5,325 nucleotides of DNA from contig JACQEA010000209.1 of assembly GCA_016200825.1 (NCBI GenBank), positions 1-5,325 of the forward strand. Direction: 5' to 3'. The translations under genes were made by a program, and so were the position numbers. The notes below the pieces were generated by a model. It did no database searches. It worked only from the letters and a program-made list of their open reading frames with translations, and was not told the DNA's origin. This stretch comes from Chloroflexota bacterium (GTDB lineage Bacteria > Chloroflexota > Anaerolineae > UBA4142). This document shows, piece after piece, positions 1-4,591 of this stretch; positions within the stretch are counted from its first letter, which is position 1; each line of letters starts with the position of its first letter.

Positions 1-66
1 ATGGAAGAATACCGCCAATGGTGTGAAAAGAATTTGCCGGCATGGTTGGGTTATGGCCGCCTTTGA
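1..66 (+). CDS. 3' end of an unidentified gene (partial)
   Basis: Frame 1 is open from the window edge to a TGA at 64-66, giving 21 visible residues that end in NLPAWLGYGRL. The ATG at position 1 may be internal or the start of a very short ORF; the edge prevents deciding. The stretch looks protein-like, with Trp, Tyr and charged residues and no low complexity. It overlaps the next gene's preferred ATG at 53 by 14 bp, an arrangement usual for translationally coupled partners. I do not recognise the protein. If it is the end of a real gene, it is the operon partner of the nucleotidyltransferase downstream, and antitoxin-like partners are common there, but nothing visible proves that. Confidence 0.45.
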   Translation: MEEYRQWCEKNLPAWLGYGRL

Positions 67-529
67 TTATCGCCAAGCGCAAGAAATTCGTGATGCGCTC
101 GCGCGCCAACGCGTTCGTTATTTATTCATTGGCAAATCGGGCGCTATCTTGTTGGGTTATGCAGACACAACGCAGGATGCCGATTTGTATATAGAAAAAA
201 ATCTAGAGAATAATCGCGCCTTGGTGCGGGCCTTGCGCGAGTTGGGGTTCGCGATAACCGTGGAGCAGGAAGCAGAAATCGTCCGGGGCAAGGATTTTGT
301 TCAGTTGAAGCAGGGGCCTTTTGATCTAGATCTGATTTTTGCGCCCGATGGCATTGAGCGATTTGAAGACGCGTGGGCACGCCATTTGGACATTGAAGGT
401 TTTCCGGTCTGTCACATTGACGATATCATCGCGAGCAAAGCCATGACCAATCGGCAAAAAGATCGCGAGGCGCTGCCGCGACTGCGCGCGTTTCGCGAGT
501 ATTGGGTCGCGCAACAAAACAAAAAATAA
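53..529 (+). CDS. Nucleotidyltransferase-fold protein (AbiEii / DUF6036-like)
   Basis: A 158-residue protein with the minimal nucleotidyltransferase layout. A beta strand and Gly-rich turn (YLFIGKSGAILLGY, about 23-36) are followed by the DxD metal pair in TTQDADLYIE (D42, D44). A third acidic strand, DLDLIF, follows (D91, D93), and a C-terminal KAMTNRQKDREAL helix (K129, R134, K136, D137) resembles the KxxxxRxKD signature of AbiEii-type and DUF6036 proteins. In those families the fold transfers a nucleotide to RNA or protein, often as the toxin of a toxin-antitoxin pair; the substrate cannot be read here. The usual GGxA turn is GKSGA and the usual Arg of GxxRxTxD is replaced (GYADTTQD), so it is a divergent member. 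An upstream in-frame GTG at 23 would add ten residues (KRICRHGWV) that do not look family-like, so I prefer the ATG at 53. Neither start has a good Shine-Dalgarno sequence. The gene converges on the cyclase gene. Confidence 0.75.
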   Translation: MAAFDYRQAQEIRDALARQRVRYLFIGKSGAILLGYADTTQDADLYIEKNLENNRALVRALRELGFAITVEQEAEIVRGKDFVQLKQGPFDLDLIFAPDGIERFEDAWARHLDIEGFPVCHIDDIIASKAMTNRQKDREALPRLRAFREYWVAQQNKK

Positions 530-537
530 TCTTTTTT
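521..537. terminator. Possible bidirectional A/T terminator between convergent genes
   Basis: A run of six A, the spacer TAATC and six T lie across the 11-bp gap between the convergent stop codons. The region can form a weak A-T hairpin and gives a U tract in either direction. There is no GC stem, so intrinsic termination is doubtful. It is listed because it is the only terminator-like sequence between two opposing transcripts. Confidence 0.25.
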
Positions 538-540
538 CGT

Positions 541-1683
541 TTACGGGAATTCGTCTTCCTCGATCATTTTTTCTTCTTCCACTGCTTCGATTACTCTCCA
601 CGCAGAATAGGTTTCCGGACGGCCGCGCAAGCGAATCGGGCTCGATTCGCGCGTGTCAACATTAGAACCAACTTGTTCCTGCGTGCGCGCGTCCAGATAA
701 ATTCCGCGCGCGCGTTTTGCGGCTAGGCGTTCTGCGAGCGTAATGACATCGCCGATCACACTGTATGTTGCGCGCGTCGAATTGCCAATTCGTCCAGCCA
801 CGACCGCGCCGGTCGCGATTCCGATTCCAACTTGCACGTCCAGATTGTGGGCGCGCACGCGGGCGCGCGTTTCAGTTCGGATTTCTTGCGCCGCGTTCAA
901 CGCCGCACGCGCGTGATTGATTTGATCGAGCGGAAGATTCCAGAGCGCGATGAGCGCGTTGCCGCTTTGTTGAATCACGATGCCTTTGTGACGGAAAACA
1001 ATCGCCGCGATCATTTTAATAAAATTGTTCGCGTGATCAATCAACGCGCGCGGTTCGCTTGTTTCCACCAGCGCGTCGAAATCGCGCAAGTCAATGCTCA
1101 TCGCCGTGACGACGCGGCGCGTGCCCGCGAGGGAAAGCGTGCCGTGATCGTAAATCCGAATGACTTGATCCAGCGCGTCGGGCGCAGTGTTACCACTAAA
1201 CATTCGATCCATCACGGCGCGCGGCCGGTCTTCCGCCCAATAACGATATAACATCACGCCAAAAAAAGTTAGCGCGAGCGCGAGCAGTGGATAAATCGGT
1301 TGAACCAAAATGCCAGCGTCGAATTGTTGAAACGCGTAGGTGAGATAAAAAAGTAAATAGAGCAACGCGAGTCCGGTCGCCGACAGCAATTGCAAATGCG
1401 GAAGCGTCGCGCCCGCGAGCAACGCGACGAGAAAGATCATCACGACTTGAATGAGGGGAGCTTGTTCGACGCGCGTGAGCGTCGCGGTCGGTGTGAAAAA
1501 TAAATCGGTGAAAAAAGTTTCGAGTGGTTTGAGAACGCCGCCCGCCAACAAAATAACGATGAACAACCCGGCGGCAAGCGCGATCGCGCTGCCTAATTCT
1601 AATCGCGCTTGCACGCGGCGATTGCGCGCCAGCGCGTGCACGCGAAGCGAAATTTTTTCTAGGAGTCGTGGTTTAGCGCCCAC
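541..1683 (-). CDS. Membrane protein with degenerate class III adenylate/guanylate cyclase domain
   Basis: A 380-residue protein starting at GTG 1683, overlapping the phosphatase gene by 25 bp. The N-terminal cytoplasmic stretch is basic. Hydrophobic segments at about 31-50, 77-94, 97-118 and 126-147 predict four membrane passes. The linker RYWAEDRPRAVMDRMFSG and the following region match the usual junction between the membrane part of CHASE2-type cyclases and their cytoplasmic cyclase domain (about 186-365). Class III cyclases make cAMP or cGMP from ATP or GTP as dimers. Seen here: first metal Asp present (D198 in SIDLRDF), adenine-region Asp present (D312 in VIGD), transition-state Arg present (R319 in AERL). 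However, the second metal Asp is N242 (QQSGNAL), the purine-binding Lys is Q238 and the transition-state Asn is T315. It is therefore probably inactive or strongly altered. Between the first two membrane segments only about 26 residues remain where a CHASE2 sensor of some 250 or more residues would sit. The C-terminus ends in an acidic tail (EEEKMIEEDEFP). No strong Shine-Dalgarno precedes the GTG, so coupling to the upstream gene is likely. Confidence 0.82.
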   Translation of the reverse strand: MGAKPRLLEKISLRVHALARNRRVQARLELGSAIALAAGLFIVILLAGGVLKPLETFFTDLFFTPTATLTRVEQAPLIQVVMIFLVALLAGATLPHLQLLSATGLALLYLLFYLTYAFQQFDAGILVQPIYPLLALALTFFGVMLYRYWAEDRPRAVMDRMFSGNTAPDALDQVIRIYDHGTLSLAGTRRVVTAMSIDLRDFDALVETSEPRALIDHANNFIKMIAAIVFRHKGIVIQQSGNALIALWNLPLDQINHARAALNAAQEIRTETRARVRAHNLDVQVGIGIATGAVVAGRIGNSTRATYSVIGDVITLAERLAAKRARGIYLDARTQEQVGSNVDTRESSPIRLRGRPETYSAWRVIEAVEEEKMIEEDEFP

Positions 1684-2135
1684 GTTTTGATTTGATCATA
1701 ACCGGTCGTGATGAGGGTTTCAAGTTGTCGCGCGCATGTTTCGTAATCGCTCAGTGTGCCGCCGTATGGATCGGCGATGTCAAAAATTTTTTGTTCGAGT
1801 TGACTCAAGAGATGCAGTTTGTAGGTATAAGCGGGGAATTGCGCGAGCAACACATCGAAATGATTTTGGGTCATCACGACAATTACATCGGCGGAAACAA
1901 TATCAGCGCGCGCAACGGACTTGGCGCGATGCGCGCGCAAATTAATGCCGCGCTGTGCCATCACGGTTTGCGCGTGACCGGAAGCGGCTTGATTGTCCAT
2001 GCCCCATGTTCCCGCCGACCGCGCGTACCATTCCGCGCTTTCGCCGCGCGCGCGGGCGAGATGATTGAACAATGCCTCTGCCATAGGCGAGCGACAAATA
2101 TTTCCGGTGCAGACAAAGAGAACCGAATGGCTCAC
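1659..2135 (-). CDS. Low-molecular-weight protein-tyrosine phosphatase
   Basis: A full-length 158-residue cytoplasmic phosphatase that removes phosphate from protein tyrosine through a cysteinyl-phosphate intermediate. The P-loop VCTGNICRSP lies at the N-terminus, with nucleophile C9, phosphate-binding R15 and S16. The general acid is D122 in the DPYGG loop. The residue after Asn in the P-loop is Ile (I13). In the related arginine phosphatase YwlE this position is Thr and helps set phosphoarginine specificity, so the sequence favours a tyrosine phosphatase. RSAGT near 39-43 and AHRAKSV near 68-74 are also typical. The start is GTG at 2135, preceded by GGTGAGG five bases upstream, a reasonable ribosome site. 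It is the middle gene of a three-gene unit: 41 bp after the basic protein and overlapping the cyclase gene by 25 bp. The partner kinase is not in the window. ArsC-type arsenate reductase is less likely because the extra redox cysteines are absent. Confidence 0.93.
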   Translation of the reverse strand: MSHSVLFVCTGNICRSPMAEALFNHLARARGESAEWYARSAGTWGMDNQAASGHAQTVMAQRGINLRAHRAKSVARADIVSADVIVVMTQNHFDVLLAQFPAYTYKLHLLSQLEQKIFDIADPYGGTLSDYETCARQLETLITTGYDQIKTWALNHDS

Positions 2136-2176
2136 GCAAGCCTCACCGTCATTTGTTCGGATGCGCGAATCAAACG

Positions 2177-2515
2177 CTAATCACTTTCGAGCAACAGGTA
2201 TTCAAGTTCTTGGAGCCGAACGATTTGTTCGTCCGCGAGCGCGCCCACTTCCGTTTGAATCGTCAGGATATCAATTAACTCGTTATCCATTTTTTCAAAC
2301 TCAGTGGGATTGAGCCGCGGACGCCCTTTGCCGCTCAAGCGATAGCGGTCGAGATAATCGCGATATTCTTCGGTGGCGGGTTTCGCGGGAGGGGCAACCA
2401 CGCGGAGCGCGGTTTTTTTCGCGCGGACGATTTTTTTGCGCGGCGTTGATTTTCGCGTCGAGGCGCGTTGCGCGATTTTCTTTTTCACGCGTGATTTATT
2501 CTTGCGATTCGGCAT
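2177..2515 (-). CDS. Small basic protein of unknown function with AT-hook-like motif
   Basis: A 112-residue protein I do not recognise. Residues 1-38 are dominated by Lys and Arg (RKNKSRVKKK, TPRKKIVRAKK), followed by an Ala/Pro hinge (APPAKPA, 41-47). An acidic, Tyr-rich segment follows (EEYRDYLDRYRL, 49-60), then SGKGRPRLNP (61-70), whose K-G-R-P-R core resembles an AT-hook. The C-terminal 40 residues are acidic and probably helical (ELIDILTIQTEV, LQELEYLLLESD). A basic tail plus a GRP core suggests nucleic-acid binding, but this is an inference. The start is ATG 2515, which has GGAG seven bases upstream. An in-frame ATG at 2563 would lie inside the promoter and is rejected. It is the first gene after an extended -10 promoter, and the tyrosine phosphatase gene follows. 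Confidence 0.72.
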   Translation of the reverse strand: MPNRKNKSRVKKKIAQRASTRKSTPRKKIVRAKKTALRVVAPPAKPATEEYRDYLDRYRLSGKGRPRLNPTEFEKMDNELIDILTIQTEVGALADEQIVRLQELEYLLLESD

Positions 2516-2522
2516 CCGTTCA

Positions 2523-2526
2523 CTCC
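2523..2526 (-). promoter_or_regulatory. Ribosome binding site fixing the start of the basic protein
   Basis: GGAG on the minus strand, seven bases before ATG 2515. It decides in favour of this start over the in-frame ATG at 2563, which overlaps the -10 box. Confidence 0.7.
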
Positions 2527-2551
2527 AAGAGTTAAACCAAAGATCGAAAAC

Positions 2552-2580
2552 ATTATACCACACCGCGCTCTACATTTCAC
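2552..2580 (-). promoter_or_regulatory. Extended -10 sigma-70-type promoter
   Basis: On the minus strand a perfect TATAAT (2552-2557) is preceded by TGG, making a TGnTATAAT extended -10. Exactly 17 bp upstream is GTGAAA (2575-2580), matching four of six bases of TTGACA. The predicted transcription start is near 2544, giving a leader of about 30 nt that carries the GGAG site before ATG 2515. It should drive the basic protein, phosphatase and cyclase genes as one unit, separate from hpf upstream. Confidence 0.7.
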
Positions 2581-2634
2581 CAGAAATTTTCGCGCGCAGT
2601 ATCGTAAGGGTCTGGAAAAAAATAACTTCCCGAT

Positions 2635-2715
2635 TGTCACCCTGAGCCGTTCTTGCGAAGGGTCTTGTTGCTTCAATAGCGTACAAGATTTCTGTTGGAA
2701 CAACAAGATTCTTCG
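2635..2715 (-). repeat. Dispersed hairpin repeat, copy A (half element, fused to hpf 3' end)
   Basis: Read on the minus strand, this 81-bp stretch begins CGAAGAATCTTGTTG and ends GCTCAGGGTGACA. Its first 60 bases align without gaps to 4099-4158 on the plus strand with 51 identities by my count. The last 13 bases are also identical, with a 3-bp length difference between. Bases 2656-2715 form an imperfect hairpin with 23-base arms (18 Watson-Crick pairs, more with G-U pairing) and a 14-base loop. The outer TGTCATTCTGAG arm seen in the other copy is missing, because hpf coding sequence lies there. A run of seven T on the minus strand (2616-2622) follows, so the element may also act as a weak terminator for hpf. 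Confidence 0.85.
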
Positions 2716-3203
2716 TCGCGGCGGTAAAGTAAATTGAGTTGATTGGTTGCAGGGTCAAGAAAAAGAAAAAAACTGTGACCTAACATTTCCATTTCATCAA
2801 TCGCTTGCGCTTCGGTCAACGCGTGAATGAAATGGCGTTTGCGTTTGATAACCGCGCCCGTCGTAGTTGTGTTCAACGCGTTCGCTTTGGCGAATTGGGT
2901 GCGGCTGTGATAATGCTTTTCTTTGTAGCGATCAATTTGTTTGTACAGTTTCTCTAACACCGCATCCATCGCCGTCATGATTTCGGCGGCGCGTTCCTCG
3001 CCGCGCAAAATCTGACCATCACTATGCAGAGTAATTTGGACTACTTGGCTTTGCTCCGCCCGCCGCGTATTTTCAACTTTCAATTCAACATGCGCTTGTT
3101 TTAATGCGGGCAGGTGCTGTTCCAACTTGCCGATCTTTTTTTCGATTTGCGTTTTGAGTTGTTCCGAGACGTGGAGATTGCGACCTTGAATTTGCAATTG
3201 CAT
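2673..3203 (-). CDS. hpf: Long-form ribosome hibernation promoting factor with repeat-derived C-terminus
   Basis: A 176-residue HPF of the long type. The N-terminal domain (about 1-100, MQLQIQGRNLHVSE to YKEKHYHSR) is the ribosome-binding S30AE/YfiA fold, which occupies the mRNA/tRNA channel of the small subunit in stationary or starved cells. A Thr-rich linker (about 110-117) leads to the dimerisation domain, recognisable from KRKRHF (120-125), the LTEAQAIDEMEMLGHSFFLF region and NLLYRRD (to 163). In long HPFs this domain pairs two 70S ribosomes into 100S particles. Family members normally finish with a DGNYGLIEP-like strand after YRR. Here the last 13 residues (E164-Y176, ESCCSNRNLVRY) and the TGA lie inside repeat copy A, so the native end has been lost. 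The start is ATG 3203, with GGAGG five bases upstream; an in-frame TTG at 3215 is rejected because it overlaps that site. The gene follows comF by 46 bp. No clear promoter is visible in that gap, so co-transcription with comF is likely. Confidence 0.93.
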   Translation of the reverse strand: MQLQIQGRNLHVSEQLKTQIEKKIGKLEQHLPALKQAHVELKVENTRRAEQSQVVQITLHSDGQILRGEERAAEIMTAMDAVLEKLYKQIDRYKEKHYHSRTQFAKANALNTTTTGAVIKRKRHFIHALTEAQAIDEMEMLGHSFFLFLDPATNQLNLLYRRDEESCCSNRNLVRY

Positions 3204-3208
3204 AGCAT

Positions 3209-3213
3209 CCTCC
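3209..3213 (-). promoter_or_regulatory. Strong Shine-Dalgarno of hpf
   Basis: GGAGG on the minus strand, five bases before ATG 3203. It is the best ribosome site in the window and sets the hpf start four codons inside the longest open frame, giving the usual MQLQIQGRN beginning. Confidence 0.85.
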
Positions 3214-3249
3214 AAAACGAAAAGAATCGAAACGGATTCGGTTCCAAAC

Positions 3250-3954
3250 TTATCTGCCTCTTGCCAACGCTAAACCCCATACGGATTGCGCGCCCGCTTG
3301 CTTTAACGCGACCGCGCACGCGTCCATCGTCGCGCCGGTCGTCAACACATCGTCAATCAACAAGATTTGCCGATGCCGAACGCGCGCGGTTGCGGTGAAC
3401 GCATCCGCGACGTTGACGCGCCGCGCGGCGGCGTCCAATTCTACTTGCGGCAACGTTACGCGCACGCGCGTTAACGCTTCGCTCCACACTTCGCACCCGC
3501 GCCGGGCTTGCAATTCGCGCGCGAGCAAAAGCGATTGATTATAACCGCGCGCGCGTTCGCGTTCGGCGTGCAGCGGCACGGGAACGACGACATCGAAAGG
3601 CAAATGCTGTTCGCGGAGGTACGCGTCGAAGCGCGCGGCTAGTATCGCGGCAAGCTCGACGCGTTTTTCGTACTTGAACGCGTGAATCGCCCCGCGCATT
3701 TTGGTTTCAAAAAAATAAATCGCGCGCGTGCCGTCAATAACCAGCGGAAATTGTTTGCAGTACGCGCACGGGAAGGTGAGGAGGTGACGACCGCAGTGTT
3801 CACAAATCGGCGTGGGAATAATTTCGCACGAGGCGAGGCAGTCTTGACAAAACCAATTCCCGATGCGTTTGCAGGTGACGCAACGCGGCGGGAAGAGGAG
3901 ATCAATCAGCGCGCGTTGAAACGGCTGCGCGTGGCGAATAATTCGCGATAACAT
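3250..3954 (-). CDS. comF: ComF family phosphoribosyltransferase-like protein
   Basis: A 234-residue ComF protein. The N-terminal zinc-ribbon part has four Cys pairs: CVTC (25/28), CQDC (36/39), CEHC (51/54) and CAYC (63/66). The C-terminal type I phosphoribosyltransferase fold shows VPVPL (about 124-128), RARGYNQSLLLA (about 134-145), the R-x-R-x-TLPQVEL...R..N segment, and the PRPP loop ILLIDDVLTTGAT with acidic pair D201-D202. ComF proteins take part in DNA uptake during natural competence, where they are thought to work with the ComFA helicase and DprA; in many non-competent lineages the role is unclear. Length is normal. The start is ATG 3954; an in-frame TTG at 3975 would add seven residues and has no ribosome site. 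The gene lies upstream of hpf on the same strand, a pairing common in bacteria. A Tad gene lies further upstream, but no competence helicase or ComEA is visible here. Confidence 0.93.
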   Translation of the reverse strand: MLSRIIRHAQPFQRALIDLLFPPRCVTCKRIGNWFCQDCLASCEIIPTPICEHCGRHLLTFPCAYCKQFPLVIDGTRAIYFFETKMRGAIHAFKYEKRVELAAILAARFDAYLREQHLPFDVVVPVPLHAERERARGYNQSLLLARELQARRGCEVWSEALTRVRVTLPQVELDAAARRVNVADAFTATARVRHRQILLIDDVLTTGATMDACAVALKQAGAQSVWGLALARGR

Positions 3955-4057
3955 ATTTTCCCGCGACCCGATCAATTTAGAAAAGGATCAGCGCGTCCAA
4001 CGGATTCGCAGAGAGCCAAGCCCTTAGAGCAACTATCAAAAAGAAGCGAGGCAAACA

Positions 4058-4176
4058 TGTCATTCTGAGTAGATTCGCTTCGCTCACTATAAACTCCGCG
4101 AAGAATCTTGTAGTTTCAATGGGAATCTTGCTCGCGATTGAGGCAACAAGACCCTTCGCTATCGCTCAGGGTGACA
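4058..4176 (+). repeat. Dispersed inverted-repeat element, copy B (complete)
   Basis: A 119-bp intergenic element between the DUF192 gene and comF. Its ends are inverted: TGTCATTCTGAG (4058-4069) and CTCAGGGTGACA (4165-4176), pairing at 10 of 12 positions. Inside, CGAAGAATCTTGTAG (4099-4113) pairs with CAACAAGACCCTTCG (4144-4158), and TCAAT/ATTGA extends the stem. The left arm also carries AGATTCGCTTCGC, a variant of the same GCGAAG/GATTC module. There is no ORF and no transposase. The pattern is that of a non-autonomous, hairpin-forming dispersed repeat. It is inverted relative to copy A. Because it folds on the DUF192 transcript it may end or stabilise that mRNA. The rest of the gap, 3955-4057 and 4177-4201, shows no gene or convincing promoter. 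Confidence 0.85.
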
Positions 4177-4201
4177 TTGTGGCTCATTTTGTTAGACGCT
4201 T

Positions 4202-4591
4202 TTAGGCGAGATGGATAATTTCGATTTGATCGCCGACGCGCGTGCCGATTTCCGCCGCGCGACCGGCGGGGAGTTCTAATACCTGCGCGGCGCGAAACAC
4301 AAACGGCGTCAATCGCAACGGCGGCATTGCATTTTCAATTCGGACGACGCGATTATTTTTGTCCAGAAATAACGCGTCAATTGCAAAGCGCATCCCAATC
4401 GTATGAATGGCTTGCTCGCCTTGCAAGAGCAAGCCGTCCCCGCGCGCGAGGGACTTGACTCCCAACAATCCGCGCAGGCGCGCCCATGCGCTGGCGGCAA
4501 TCGAACCATTGTCTACTAAAATCGCGGCGCGCGTCTGATTGATCGCGCGGAATTTTTGCGAGAATGATTGCGCGGATTTATTTTGCGCCAA
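4202..4591 (-). CDS. DUF192 family protein
   Basis: A protein of up to 129 residues matching DUF192 through most of its length: the RLRGLLG turn (38-44), GDGLLL (51-56), the hallmark IHTIGMRFAIDALFLD (62-77), VVRIENAMPP, and VLELPAGRAAEIG...GDQIEI (104-125). The family folds as a small beta barrel of unknown biochemical role; many members are exported, but this one has no signal peptide, so it is probably cytoplasmic. The longest frame starts at TTG 4591, overlapping the tadC stop by 14 bp. No well-spaced Shine-Dalgarno is seen and no ATG precedes the domain, so the exact start is uncertain and translational coupling to tadC is likely. Function is not assigned. The tight link to a Tad pilus gene suggests, without proof, a role in or regulation with that apparatus. 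Confidence 0.85.
   Translation of the reverse strand: MAQNKSAQSFSQKFRAINQTRAAILVDNGSIAASAWARLRGLLGVKSLARGDGLLLQGEQAIHTIGMRFAIDALFLDKNNRVVRIENAMPPLRLTPFVFRAAQVLELPAGRAAEIGTRVGDQIEIIHLA

Noticed and set aside
832..1251. A 139-codon plus-strand open frame inside the cyclase gene, and similar frames opposite comF, the phosphatase and tadC
   Set aside because: They mirror well-supported genes, resemble no protein family and arise from the GC-rich palindromic composition.
2606..2613. AAGGGTCT beside copy A looks like a further fragment of the repeat
   Set aside because: Only eight matching bases and no continuation on either side, so too short to call.
2564..2634. Possible surviving remnant of the native hpf 3' end (DGNYGLIEP-like codons) downstream of copy A
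   Set aside because: I read the minus strand in all frames between the repeat and the promoter and found nothing resembling it.
3955..3975. TTG start at 3975 for ComF, seven residues longer
   Set aside because: It has no ribosome site and the added residues are not typical. The ATG at 3954 fits the family length.
3231..4008. The 10-mer AACGGATTCG occurs upstream of both hpf (3231-3240) and comF (3999-4008), suggesting a shared operator
   Set aside because: Several chance pairs of a 10-mer are expected in 5.3 kb, the spacing to the starts differs, and flanks do not match.
3955..4010. Weak promoter-like TTGGAC ... TAAATT upstream of comF on the minus strand
   Set aside because: Only about half of the -35 and four of six -10 bases match and the spacer is 15 bp, so it is not convincing.
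3976..4057. Possible tRNA or small RNA in the gap upstream of comF
   Set aside because: No cloverleaf, no anticodon arm pattern and no promoter-terminator pair were visible.
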